Shown: in pieces, positions 32,130 through 43,711 of the stretch
Numbering within the stretch: position 1 is the stretch's first letter
How the letters are laid out: each line of letters begins with the position of its first letter
From: Mauremys mutica
Lineage: Eukaryota > Chordata > Testudines > Geoemydidae
Reading direction: 5' to 3'
DNA: 64,000 nucleotides
NCBI RefSeq assembly: GCF_020497125.1
Contig: NC_059072.1
Span: forward strand, 303,446,781-303,510,780
The notes under the pieces: generated by a model
The model's database searches: none
Told to the model about the DNA's origin: nothing
What the model saw: the letters and a program-made list of their open reading frames with translations, nothing else
Program-made: the position numbers and the translations under genes

Positions 32130-33240
32130 CAAAGTGTAAAGCTGCTGGCAGTGGCTCGAGTGCATCATTACCAGCCTCAGGGCTGACTGTTAGGAAACAG
32201 GGCATAACCCCCAAATTGTGAGTTCTATACTTAGATTTCACCAACCAATCATCAAGTATAAAATCCTCAGGAACTACAATAGAGTTACAGACAGTCACCT
32301 TGGAAACTCTGATCTGTCTTGCCACCCGGGTGAGCCTACCTTTGTGACAGATGGTCCCTTACACCAAGAATCACAGCAATATTCAGGTCACTCCCAGTCA
32401 CAAAGGACCAATCACTTACCCCAGGTTAACTGCACCTTAGATCTTACATCAAAGACAAAGCTTGCAGCAAATCCTATAATAAACTATCTAAATATTTATT
32501 AACTAGGAAAAGGAAATGAGAGTTATATACAAGGTTAAAGCAGGTAAACATATATACACAAATGAGTTACAATCATAAGTTTCAAAAGTAATAGAAGCTT
32601 TTAGAATAAGCAAGCCCTATATGATCTCTAGGGCTAACCCAGGCTAAGCACTGAGAATTTCTTGCTTATGCCTAGTAAACCTTGTCCCACAGAGTCCAAG
32701 CAGCATAGAAATCCCCGTTCCTTCTTGTTAGAGGTTTTTTATCCCTCTCCTCCCTTGTGCTCTGAGCTGCAAGCTCAGCTGATGGGAGGAATCCACTTGT
32801 ATGACTCATCTTCACAGGGGGAGGGCAAAACAACAAACGTCTTTTGTCCCCTTTATCATCCCACAATAGTTCCCCAGGCTGCAGGGCCTTATCCAAGGCC
32901 CCAGTTGCAGAGAAAGGCAGCAGGTCCAAAATGCCCCTTGCCTGTGATGAGTGACTTATACTGCAGTCTGCCCCAGGGAGCAGGGGTTAGTTGGTGACTG
33001 GCAGTAGCCTATGACTGAGGTGAGGTGGGGACAGAGGGTAGGGGTTCCCTGGGGAACTGAGGGGTGTACTGCCAGGGGGCAGCATCCCAGATAACGGGGC
33101 ACCAGAGTCCAGGGAGGGACATGGGGGCCCAGAGGCACTGGGACGCTGGCCTGCAGGGGCACTCCGGAGGCTGGATGAGCTAATTCCCAAGACGACCAGC
33201 AGGAGGCGCCGCAGGGGTGAGTCCCACATTGCTACACCTT
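32130..33240 (-). repeat. LTR-like block inside the gypsy region
   Basis: This replaces the gypsy RNase H-integrase interval. 32440-32620 carries phrases (TTATTAACTAGGAAAAGG, GTTATATACAAGG, GAGTTACAATCATAAG) that look like a reverse-oriented retroviral-type repeat. 33170-33235 ends with GAGCTAATTCCCAAGACGAC and CAGCAGGAGGCGCC, shared with 25.74-25.78 kb. It could be two separate insertions; boundaries unresolved. Confidence 0.4.
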
Positions 33241-33539
33241 GTAATATGGACTACAGATGTTATAAGTAAGATTAATGCATGCAGAAACTCACAAGCATTA
33301 AATAAAGTCTAAATACTAAACACATTATTATAACTCTAGTACCTATTTTAACACTACTAACACACAGGTGAGCCAGACCGATTCCAGCTATGTATTTGTC
33401 AGGGTTCCCTTGATGCATGGGGACCAGAGCTTTGGAGTTGTGCTCCGGCTCCGCTCCAGCTCCAGGCAAAAAACCTGCAGCTCCATTGCTCTGGAGCTGC
33501 TCCGCGCTCCAGCTCCAGGCTCCACTCCAAAGACCTGAT

Positions 33540-33800
33540 GGGGACCTTGGCATGATCTGGCACCTGGTCTACCAGTATCACACAGTTTGGCTCAAAAGCT
33601 CCCAAACATTTGGAACCATTCAGAACTTGTCAGAAACTCCAAGATCCTGCCTAGTGGAGCCACCAAAAGGACATATCTGGAGGAATAGGGTTCATCTTCA
33701 ACATTTCCGAACAAAACGAAGAGAAGATCTGGGACTTACAGTATGCTGTCAGGAAGTGAGTCCCTGCCACAGGGAACTCCACACAGAAACTCAACAGATG
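33540..33800 (+). pseudogene. Ty3/gypsy integrase C-terminal remnant
   Basis: The translated stretch S-E-T-P-R-S-C-L-V-E-P-P-K-G followed by W-R-N-R-V-H-L resembles the conserved end of gypsy integrase (P-R-S-Y-x-V-E-T-P-x-G with R-N-R-x-H-L). It sits in the expected place, between RNase H and the 3' LTR, but catalytic DDE blocks are missing. Confidence 0.65.
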
Positions 33801-33913
33801 TGAGAACATAAATGGAAGACTGATCAGACCCCCTCAAAGACTTGTTTTTTAGACTATTGCTCAGGATTATTTAAATACAATTGATATGGGGACATAGCAA
33901 TGTAAATAGTTTT

Positions 33914-34022
33914 ACAGATTCATAGATTCATAGGCCAAAATGGACCACTGTGACGATCTATTCTGACCTCCTGTAAAATACACCCAGAGAACTTCCCGAA
34001 AATAATTCCTAGAGCATATCTT
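33914..34022 (-). mobile_element. CR1/SINE 3' tail
   Basis: Starts with the octamer-like tail ATTCATAGATTCATAG, then GGCCAAAATGGACCACTGTG and ATTCTGACCTCCTGTAAAAT. Reverse orientation. It lies within or just before the 3' LTR of the gypsy remnant. Confidence 0.8.
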
Positions 34023-34119
34023 TTATTTTAAGGAATCTGAAGTTTATTTTGACTTGGGGTGTGTGTGTGTGTGTTTGTTTATAATTTAAGTTTTAACTTT
34101 TTATTATAAAGTAAGGGAG

Positions 34120-34300
34120 TCATGGAGAGGTTGGGGTTCTTGATCCTCCACATTACCAGATAGGACCAGGATGTGTTGCAGCAGGTAGCTTAATAAAGGT
34201 ATGGACTTCTGGGTTGAGGGAGATCTCTCATTCCTGCTAAAAGCATCACTCTACCGAGGACCACCCAAAGAAGTCTCAGTGAGCTATTGAAGAGATCGAA
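34120..34300 (+). repeat. Candidate 3' LTR remnant of the gypsy element
   Basis: Aligns with the 28.82-29.2 kb segment through CCAGATAGGACCAGGATG, AATAAAGGTATGGACTTC and GAGATCTCTCATTCCTGC. The right end is not resolved. A GT run (34058-34074) lies just upstream. Confidence 0.6.
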
Positions 34301-34499
34301 ACATGGTCGCTCTAGAGGCTCTCAGCCAGGGTACAGGGTAATAACATGTAATATAGTTCTCTTAAAAAGAGTTTGTTTCCTTTATTAAAATGCTACCTTG
34401 TGACATAAACCAGATGCTTTAACTGTATTTAATTAAATACCACCCTTTTATAAGAAAAGTCAGATAGAATTTATTCTAAAATCCAATAGAACTTAGAAT

Positions 34500-34640
34500 G
34501 ATGTCCTTTCTCTAGGTTTTTGGACTCATCCTTCAGAATCCTATGGCAGGGATAGAATTCTCTATTAAATGCTATAAGATGGGCAAAGAAACTGTTGAAA
34601 TGTGATCATTTTCTATTAAACGCTATAGGATTTTTTCCAC
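34500..34640. repeat. Dispersed repeat shared with 2.5 kb
   Basis: CAGGGATAGAATTCTCTATT and TTCTATTAAACGCTATAGG show an internal repeat and match 2485-2525. Confidence 0.5.
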
Positions 34641-35555
34641 AAATGCATTTTTAAATCATTAGTCTTTTAGATTCTGAATTCATTGTTAGTTTTATTCTAG
34701 CATTTTAAATAGTGGTTTAGACTCACTTGAACGATGCTTATTGGTAATATGTGTCTGCCAGAAATAACACCAGTAGCACAGAGGAGCCAATATGAATTCT
34801 GCACTAACTGGAGAATGGAGCTTTGCATGTACTAGACTAAGTGGTTCACTTTCAAAGTGCTATTATCACTGTTGTAGACTGCATTTGGTTGCTTAGTAAC
34901 CATCCTTATCGATGATTCAAGTTTTCTCCAGATAACATTGTAAATGGATAGCACATTTATTTTTCTCTCGGCAGTTGTATCAGGGGAAATTATTTTATAA
35001 AATCACTCCAAAAGGAAACATCCTTCTGTGTCTAGGCAATAGTTTTATCGGAGTGCTAGCTGAGGCAGAATATGCAAATACTTTTGAAAAATCTGATTTT
35101 AGAAAGCATTACTGAGCAGCACAATATTCACAGCCCTATTGTTTGGCTGGTATTCATTGGAAAAGGAAAAATGAATTTCTATGCAAGTGGGAAAGCATAT
35201 CTGTTAAAGAGCTAACAAGCAACAAATGGTAAAAAGAAGGTCTCTGTAATGTTTCATTGAAACCACAGACATTACCATGTGGACAGTAGGCTGCAACTCA
35301 TTAGTATGTGAATTCTATCTGTGACAGCCTTCCAACCCCAGACTTTGCTGATTACATTTGGCTTTTAGGCAGTAATCCCAATGGAAAGTGATTTATTTCA
35401 GTACTCGATGAGTTACTCCATAGATGGTAGTGATGAAGACATTATATTGACATGGGTCAGTAGTTGTAGGCCTTATGGAAGAAGTGGGTTTTCAAGGGGG
35501 ATTTAAATGAAGACAGGATGGGATCCAAGCACATTGGGATGATGATAGTTAGAGC
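34641..35555. other. No gene seen; AT-rich unique DNA
   Basis: No repeat family and no coding signal recognised. This could be conserved non-coding DNA, which needs a cross-species alignment to tell. Confidence 0.35.
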
Positions 35556-35750
35556 TTACAAAGCATGTCCCATCCATAATACTAAAGCATTTTACAAAGC
35601 TGGATAAGAACTATTATACATCTTTTACAGATAGGAAAACTGAGGAACATGTAGGTCATATGATTTTCCCAAGGGCATACTGTGAGTCAGTGGTAGAGTT
35701 GGAATAGAAACTAGTCCTGTGCCCTATCTACCATCCCATGTAACCTCCCG
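35556..35750 (-). repeat. MIR SINE
   Basis: Reverse MIR: TTACAAAGCTGGATAAG, CATCTTTTACAGATAGGAAA, ACTGAGGAACATG, CCCAAGGGCATACTGTGAGT, TGGTAGAGTTGGAATAGAAA. Confidence 0.75.
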
Positions 35751-37647
35751 TGGATAGGGAGATCATTCAGGAATAAGGAGCAGCATGGAAAAGGGATGTA
35801 GATGAGAGAAGGAAATGGACATGGGGTTGGCAACACTGTGTGTGGGAGGGTGCGGGGGGGCTGGAATGTGATAAGAAATGGGAGCAGAGATGTAGTCAGT
35901 GGTGGAGATGAGGAGAGCCTTCAATTCCAGGACTGAGGACTAAAGAACGAGAATATGAGCACCAATATGTACAAACAAATTCAGGCTTATGTATCGTCAT
36001 GTGCCCCAGTTTGCCAAGAAATTACAGGCAATGTTGTTATCATGATCCAGATGTATTTCTTAACTTCCGTTCAAGAAATACACAATCTTAACTTCCTAAT
36101 GGTAAAAAAGAAACCACACCGGTCCTTTGAGATATTTTTGACATCTGTACCTCAGCCATTGTCCTCTCACTAGACTTCGGCCCCGATTCTGCAGCCTGAT
36201 CCAGGGATGGATCTTTACACACTGAAATCCATAGGCAACCACACAGGTGCAAGGGCCTTCTTTGTTGGTGTTAAACTTTCACCTCTGCAGGTGGGCAATC
36301 ACTTTTACATTGATATTAATTCCAAAAATGCAAAGTTTCCCCATCACAGTTCCCTTCAATAACACCAATTAATTTCTTCTCATACACACAGTTTCCTGGT
36401 AGTCCCTACCTTACAAGCATATTGCCTTAACCTATTCAAGCCGAAAGCTTTTTTAATGACATCCAGATCAGGACAATCACAACTGGAAAACTCATTTCAG
36501 GCTTCTCCCCATTATCTTCCCACTTCACCATTTTTGGGGCACAAGTATCTAGGGCTCCAATCGAATTCTCACTGAAATCAATTAATCCCTCTCCATTGAC
36601 TTCATTGGGAACCAACTCCAATTTAGTATCAAATCTCTGCTCCATAGGTCTGGTAGCATTTAATAATGAACTTCAATTTCAGAGGTAGAGCCAAGCTTCC
36701 ATGGAGCAGGAATTACAGGGATTTCAGAAAGCTGCCTTGTGAAAACTCCCACAGGAAACTCCCTCCCTAGCCCAGACCTTAAAACAGGGTTCCAGTGGCT
36801 AAATCTGCTGGCAGTTTCTCTCCATGACATTCCTTTTGTGGAACTGTAAAACTCATGACACATGATAAATCAACAGACAGAAAAATACTCTCATAAGCCT
36901 AAAACCAACCACATTGAAACCAAATCCCAAAAGCCACACTACCTCATCCTCTTCCTCCTCAAAATTCCTCTGGCACTTACCCTTCCAAGAATACTAAGGT
37001 AAGGAATGCAGATTGAGCTGAAGTGACGGCAACTCACAGTTGGAGCCACGGAGACGTGAATCTTAAAGGGCTTCTCCACCCAAAAATAATATTGGGACCA
37101 CAAGAGCCACATCTGGAGATTAGACAGAGGTAGAGAATAGGAGGAGGTGTTGGAAGCCAGGTCTCTCCCCAAAAACAACATCATGGGTTGGAAGCGGGGG
37201 CTGCTGAGGGAGCAATGGTCCAAAGCTCCTCATTTAGTATTAATGCAGTCCTTGCTCTGACTAGAAGAGGAGAAATTAAACTGTGGTCCGGTGAGAATAA
37301 GTAACCGTCTAACAAGTTTAAATCACGTATACAAACATTTTCACTGCAGTCAAGTAGGCTTGGTACATCCAACAGTCATATGCATCTGGCGTTGCAAAAT
37401 GTACAATGAGCCAGCCGTGATCGTCTATTGATTTCAGTGGACCAGCCATTTAAAACGGCAGCCCGAGGGAGGTTAAGTTTACAACTTTTTTACCTGGAAA
37501 CAGTAGGCTATGGATTCTACCATATATCTATCAATTATATACAGCAAAAACTCACTCTGTGGTTGCAGAACTGCAAGCCTCCTGCAAACTCAGGAGAATA
37601 TTTTATGTCTTTAGAAAATGTTGAGTCCACTTTTCATTGAGAATAAG
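35751..37647. other. No gene seen
   Basis: Short frames only. A MITE-like half palindrome (CCCCGATTCTGCAGCCTGAT) lies at 36181. Nothing else recognised. Confidence 0.4.
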
Positions 37648-37919
37648 GATATGTCTACAAAGCAGCTAAAATGGTGCTTCCCAGCATGGGTAGACAGATA
37701 TGTGCTGCCTCTGCTCACGCTAGTGTGCTAAAAATAGCAGTGTGACCACGGCGGCATGGGTGGTGGCACAACCCCACCTGACACCTGGGTATGTACTCGG
37801 GTGGCTAGCCCACGCTGTGCTCATGCTGCTGCAGCAATCTGTTATGCACCAGCTCGAACAGACCATCGACCCGCACCGAAGCACCGTCCTAGAGGGGTGT
37901 AGACATACCCAAAGTTTCT
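37648..37919. mobile_element. Palindromic MITE (TGTCTACA ends)
   Basis: Ends GGATATGTCTACAAAGCAG and GTGTAGACATACCC are inverted repeats. Internal CTAGTGTGCTAAAAATAGC also occurs in the related element at 61.8 kb. Confidence 0.7.
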
Positions 37920-38987
37920 CTCCCCTTATTTAAGGCTCTGGAATACAGCAGATGTTCTGTATGTACAGCATGATAATGAGACAATATCAATATGCTTGTA
38001 ATAGTGAAAGCAAAAGGGCTTATTTAAGTTACTAACTAATCATAGCTGAGATCCGTAACTAATTGCAAGAATAAGTGCTACTACACTTCCAAGAACTATT
38101 GCTATCATTTATTATTTTCCATTCCAGTCTCCTGTTTGGAGCGTGAAAGTTCAGCTGCTATAAATCAGAAATGTGATATGATTGCATACCAACTCTGTTG
38201 ACAGTATTTGCTCAGTGATAATGCCCTTTGATACACAAAGCGGCATTGTATCTGCGGCTTTTGCAATTGTGCCTGCCAACTTGAGGATTTTTTGTCACTG
38301 AATTACAGCTGAAAAGTTACCAGAGCTTGGAGAAAAGTGTCTGCTATTGATCTCATTTATTCACGGAGAGAGGGGCAGTATGTTATGTTATTACATGATA
38401 TTATGGGAAATGTTAAACAACATAAACGTTAACTGTTGCAGTGGCACACAGAGCAAAAGGATGGGCTTCTATTGATTGAATGATTAAAATTTTTACAAAT
38501 CTAAATGAATAAATAGGTCAGAGTAGAAGAAAAAAAGATGAATTCTGGAGATACTGTAGAGGGAAAAGTGACCTTCTTCTTAAGCATCTGGTACTAGCCA
38601 CTGTCAGAGACAAGCTAATGAATAAGATGAACCACAGCTCTGATCTGGCATGTTCCCATGTAACTCCCAAATTCCCACCTAAGTTCTTTGGGGAAAGGAT
38701 GTTATTTTCCAGCTTTTGATGTGCATACTTGAAGTGACTTAAAGCACTGTGTAAACTTAAAATGCTAAACAATGATGATGAGAATACATCTGAAAATATA
38801 AATATAATAAAATTCATCTTCATAGATACTGGTGGATTTGAAAATAAAATAGCCCGAAGTTGGTGGCAATTCTGTACTGTTGGGTTATTCCAAATACCCA
38901 GTCTGCGCTGGTGATAATTCTTTTAATATTCAATTGTCATTTTATAGCACAATCTGCATGCTTCCTAGAAGACAATGAAAGGCATAG
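37920..38987. other. No gene seen
   Basis: AT-rich unique sequence with no recognisable exon or repeat. Confidence 0.35.
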
Positions 38988-39073
38988 GACCAGATTCTGA
39001 ACTGCGTTAAAATGGTTTATCCCCATTGACTTTAATGGAGCTATTTTGATTTACACCAGCTGTGACTCTAGCC
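38988..39073. repeat. Palindromic MITE-like hairpin
   Basis: GACCAGATTCTGAACTGCG on the left pairs imperfectly with CAGCTGTGACTCTAGCC on the right around CCATTGACTTTAATGG, a self-complementary centre. Confidence 0.55.
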
Positions 39074-39079
39074 CATAGT

Positions 39080-39810
39080 ATCTGCCTATAAGGTAGTGTA
39101 CTTACCATCCATAGCACCCCCTTGTGTCGGGGTGAGACACTGCTAGGAGTTCTCATCTCTGGTGCCTCCTACTGTCCATCTGCCTCTGACCAGGGCTTCT
39201 GTGCCTCAGCCCTCCAGCCAAATCACATCAAGTTCAGGCTCCTTCCAGGGTAACAAAAAGGTCCAATTGAAAATCCAAGCTAAACATTCAAATAATAATG
39301 GTACTACTCTCGGGCTCTATAAGCGCTTTTACTCTCCCCACTTCAGAGCCTCCACCGCAAGAGCCTAGCCTGCTCCTGCAGCATTCTTCCTTTGTTGCTT
39401 CTCATCTTTTCCTAACTGCCTCTCTTCTGCAGGGACTCTGGCAGCTTCCCATGGGATCTCCCTGCCCCTTGTCAGCCCTACCTCAGGACTTCCCCCACAA
39501 GAGCCTGTGCTGCTCCCTGTGGGGCCTCTTACCTGACTTCCTAACAGTTCAAGCCCTATCTCAGGGCTCCCACCCATAGGAGCTTGACGCTGCTCCCTGT
39601 GGGTTCACCTACCTCCTTCAGACTCCCCCCTCCCCAACTGAGTTTGCCACTCTGTTTGTATAGGTTTTTTCCTAACCCTTTCACAGCTCGGATTACGAAG
39701 TGTCATTAAGTTGCCCTATCATCATCAGCTGGGGGCTAGCTGCTAGGTCACAGGATGATCTAAGCCTGATTTGCCTCAAAGGCCAGCCAGCCTGTGACAC
39801 TGCCCCAAAG
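39080..39810. repeat. LTR-like interspersed repeat
   Basis: C/T-rich non-coding block running from GTAGTGTACTTACCATCC to CCAGCCTGTGACACTGCCCC. It has an internal near-repeat (CCACAAGAGCCTGTGCTGC against GAGCTTGACGCTGCTCC, with CTCCCTGTGGG twice). Looks like a reverse-oriented LTR; not proven. Confidence 0.4.
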
Positions 39811-39887
39811 AGGTTACAATCTAAATGTTTCATATGACCCTAGAAGCGTTGGTATCACAGCAATATAAACACATGGCTACTCAGGTT

Positions 39888-39971
39888 AGCCAAATTCTCC
39901 CCTTAGTATACTGATGCATTCCCATTGAAATTAACATAGATGCACCTGTGCGACTAGAGAAGAATTTGTCC
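39888..39971. repeat. Palindromic MITE-like hairpin
   Basis: CCAAATTCTCCCCTTAG at the left and GAGAAGAATTTGTCC at the right are imperfect inverted repeats. Confidence 0.45.
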
Positions 39972-40231
39972 TATAACATAAAATGTGTTGACTTTGCAGT
40001 TTGTGGCGACTGGTGTCAGATGATGGTTAACAGTATAGAAATCCGATTCTTGCAGAACCATTGAAAAGACTGTGAACTACAGCTACAGCAGGGTTATACT
40101 TTCAGTACCAGCCACAACGGACAGCACAAAGCAAAGCAAACTCGAGCCTTGCAGATGAGTTCTTAGTACCATAGTATCAAACCAACACATCAGCCATGTT
40201 GACCCTGGACATTTGCTCCAAAAATGAATGG

Positions 40232-40950
40232 CTTACATAAGAATATAAGAATGGCCATATTGGATCAGACCAAAGGTCCATCTAGCCCAGTATCCTGTCT
40301 TCTGAGAGCAGCCAGTGCTAGGTGCCCCAGAAAGAATGAACAGAGCAGGTAATCATCAAGTGATCCATCCCGTCACACCCATTCCCAGCTTCTGGCAAAC
40401 AGAGGCTCGGGACACCATCCCTGTCCTCCTGGCTAATAGCCATTGATGGACCTGTCCTCCATGAATTTATCTAGTTCTTTTTTGAACCCTGTTATAGTCT
40501 TGGCCTTCACAACATCCTCTGGCAAAGAATTATACAGGTTGACTCTGCATTGTGTGAAGAAATACCTCCTTCTTTTTGTTTTAAACCTGCTACCTATTAA
40601 TTTCATTTGGTGACCCCCTAGTTCTTGTGTTATGAGAAGTAAATAACACTTCCTTATTTACTTTCTCCACATCAGTCATGATTTTATAGACCTCTATCAT
40701 CTCCCCCCTTAGTCGTCTCTTTTCCAAACTGAAAAGTCCCAGTCTTATTAATCTCGCCTCATATGGAAGCCGTTCCATACCCCTACGCATTTTTGTTGCC
40801 CTTTGCGGTACCTTTTCCAATTCCAATATATCTTTTTTGAGGTGGGGTGACCAGATCTACATGCAGTATTCAAGATGTGGGTGTACCATGGATTCATATA
40901 GAGGCAACGTGATGTTTTGTTTCCTTGTTGATACCTTTAGTGATTCTGCC
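40232..40950 (-). mobile_element. CR1 LINE, 3' part with ORF2 end
   Basis: Reverse-oriented CR1. The 3' end (left) reads AAGAATGGCCATATTGGATC then GACCAAAGGTCCATCTAGCC. On the minus strand 40826-40590 gives the CR1 C-terminal region with R-L-P-Y-E-A-R-L-x-x-L-G-L-F-S-L-E-K-R-R-L-R-G. 5'-truncated and lacking the RT core. The same C-terminal block occurs at 45.0 kb and 47.9 kb. Confidence 0.9.
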
Positions 40951-42585
40951 CGTTCTTTAGGCATCAGCTCCCTCCTGTTACTGTTTTAAAAGAAGGAGTC
41001 ATTTTGGGAGAGAGAGTTAGTTAGTTATACTCCCATCATCAGCTGATATTGGTCCTTAGGCTGATACACCCAGACATGGAAGAATCCCCCCACCAGAGGG
41101 GATGGGGGGGGGCAGGATTGCCCTCTCTCCCCCCCACACCCCGATTTGCTGCTTAGTTTGTACTGAGCATGCTCACATGGACTGAACTTGCTCAGTAACA
41201 CTGCTGAAGCTGGCTGCCCTCACTCCGCGCCTATCCCCGCACCCCCACTATCAGCAGGCACAGGTCGCCTCTGCCCCCCAGCATAGTGGGGTCCTCCCAT
41301 AGCAGCTCTTACACCATCCCCATTGTGGCTACTGTGCTAGGGATATACCCAGTACCTCCTGGCAATCTTCTGATTGCCAGCTGAAATACTGGCCCCCTCA
41401 CAGCTCTTGGCAGATGGCACAAGATAGAGCAGCCCCAAGGAAATCAGAGCAGTGCACAGCCAGCCCAGGATGGAAAAAGCACAAAGGAATCTTAGTGCCA
41501 CCTTTGCACCTCCTGAATTGTGCTGTACTAGTGGCTGTTGCCAAAGATCTGGTCTTACATCTTTATAGAAGAATATCCTGTATGGAGATTTGGAGGACAC
41601 CGTATTTGTCATGCTCCGATGCTTGAAGAGCTTTGCAAAGCAACAAGTGAAATCTCATTGGACCTTATTTTGCCACTCTTACTCCTCCATGAGTAGTCCC
41701 ACTGCAACATCACACCACAGACCTGCATGTAATTAGTCTGTGGTTGTTCCCCTTCCTCTAACCTTTGTCTTCTTGTTTGTCTGTCCTTAGATTCTGAGGT
41801 CCCTGGAGCACGAACTGCCTTCCTTGAAAGCTCCTAGCACGTGGCAGGCACCACTGCCACAAATCTTGGACCAAACGGGAAGCAAGTTCTAGAGCAGAGG
41901 AGCCCTGCTGACTGTCTTAAACTAGGGGGTGGTCCGATTGCGCACCTCTGCTGATCACAATTACCCTCAAGTTACAGGGGAAGAGAGACATGATGAGCTC
42001 TTATGAAGCCAGAACCCAAACCATTTGTGGCTTTTATAAGTTAACAAAACCACCTTAAATTGCGCCCCAGAATCAAATGGCAGCTGGTTCAGATCATGAA
42101 GCCCTGCTGCGATATGCTGCCCATACAAAATGTTGCTTAATAAGTAGGCCACAGAGTTCTGCACTTATTGCAATTTGCCACGTGTTTATAGGCAGAATCT
42201 CCACATCGAACATACTGTAATAATCCAGTCTTCTGGGGAGATCAGCATGGGTAACTGCAGCATAAATGATATAAAGTGCTCTTGGCAACCGTGGCTCCCC
42301 CTGGATCCAGAAGCAGGTGGGGGTCGCACCAAGCCCCTCAGATTTTGAGCCTAAGCAAGCTAGAGATTTCTCCCCCACCCAGCTTTTCTGACTATTTATA
42401 TGGGATGGAACACTCATCCGCTAGTCAGAATCATAGTTATTTTTAATTCACCCATTGTATGATCATTAATTACACCAATGCCATGGTGATAGGTATATAA
42501 ACCTGAATAGAACAGAACTGGAGAGAGATTTTGCAAAAAACGCACACAGGTTATCTGCATAACCCTGCACAAGTCTGAATAGGCT
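40951..42585. other. No gene seen
   Basis: Intergenic with a C-rich patch at 41100-41150. Part of a palindromic element may lie at 41665-41712 (TTACTCCTCCATGAGTAGTC). Confidence 0.4.
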
Positions 42586-42662
42586 GGGGGTGAAATTCTG
42601 CCTCTGCTGAAGTCGGGGGGAGTTTGGCCAGTGACTTTAAGGGGACCAGGATTTCATCCCAG
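42586..42662. repeat. Palindromic MITE-like hairpin
   Basis: GGGGGTGAAATTCTGCC at the left and CAGGATTTCATCCCA at the right are inverted repeats with mismatches. Confidence 0.5.
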
Positions 42663-42998
42663 ATTTTTTTTCTGAATGGTGCCCCTGAGCTTTGTTAAAA
42701 ATGTGGAAATGTGTGTGTGTGTGGGGGGGGGTATTTTTAAAGCCCGGCTGGGTTTGTTTATTTATACTTGTGCACTGAACAGTGATCACATGTTAACTCA
42801 GGATGCCACACCAGGTAGCATGTTCTGTTGGCTGTGCACATTCACAACGCAAGGCTGTGGAGTGGGGCCACGGGAAGCTCCATATCCAGGGAGCTGTGAG
42901 GCCATGCAGATGGGCGGTGTGCCTGAGTCTGCCGTGCAACATAGCTCAGGGGCAGCCTTCACAGCACGGCTGCAGAGGCCACAAGCTACACATCAGGA

Positions 42999-43703
42999 CA
43001 GAGGTGGGCAAACTACAGCCCGCAGGACCGTCCCGCCCAGCCCCTGAGGTCCCGGCTGGGGAGGCTAGGCCCTGGCCCCTCCCCCACTGTCCCTCCTCTC
43101 CCCCACGCCACCACGCAGGCAGCGCTATGGGCGGTGGGGTTGTGCGCTCCTGCCAAGCAGCACGGCAGCGTGTCTGGCTCTGGCCGGGCGGCACGGCTGC
43201 CAGACCTGGTAAGGGGCCGGGGCAGGGGGGTTGGATAAAGGGCAGGAGGTCCCAGGGGCAGTCAGGGAGCAGGGGGCTGTTGGATGGGGCAGAGGTTCTG
43301 GGGGATGGTCAGGGGACGGAGGGGGATGGATAAGCATGGGAGTCCTGGGGGACCTGTCAGGGGGCGGGGGTGTGGATAGGGGTCAGGGGATGGGGAACAG
43401 GAGGAGCTGGATAGGCGTGGAGTCCCGGGGGGCCTGTCAAGGGACGGGGGTGTGGACAGGGGTCAGAGCAGTCAGGAGACTGGGAGCAGGGGGGTTGGAT
43501 AGGGGGTGGGATCCCGGGGGTGGCTAGGGGTGGGGGGTCCCGGGAGGGGGTGGTTAGGGGACAAGGAGCGGGTGGGGTGTTGGATGGGTCAGATGGGGGC
43601 GGGGTCCAGGCTGTTTGGGGAGGCACAGCCTTCCCTACCCAGCCCTCCATACAGTTTTGCAACCCCAATGTGGCCCTCAGGCCAAAACGTTTGCCCACCT
43701 CTG
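42999..43703. mobile_element. hAT-like element with internal minisatellite (2)
   Basis: Perfect 8-bp duplication CATCAGGA at 42991-42998 and 43704-43711. Ends CAGAGGTGGGCAAACTAC and GTTTGCCCACCTCTG are good inverted repeats. 705 bp, non-coding, mostly a G-rich tandem array. Confidence 0.93.
43200..43620. repeat. G-rich minisatellite
   Basis: Repeated phrases GGGGTGTGGATAGGGGTCA (from about 43368) and GGGGTGTGGACAGGGGTCA (80 bp later), GGGGTTGGATAGGGGGTGG and GGTCCCGGGAGGGGGTGG. The period is about 80 bp with shorter units. Many G-runs of 4-6 could form G-quadruplexes. Confidence 0.8.
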
Positions 43704-43711
43704 CATCAGGA

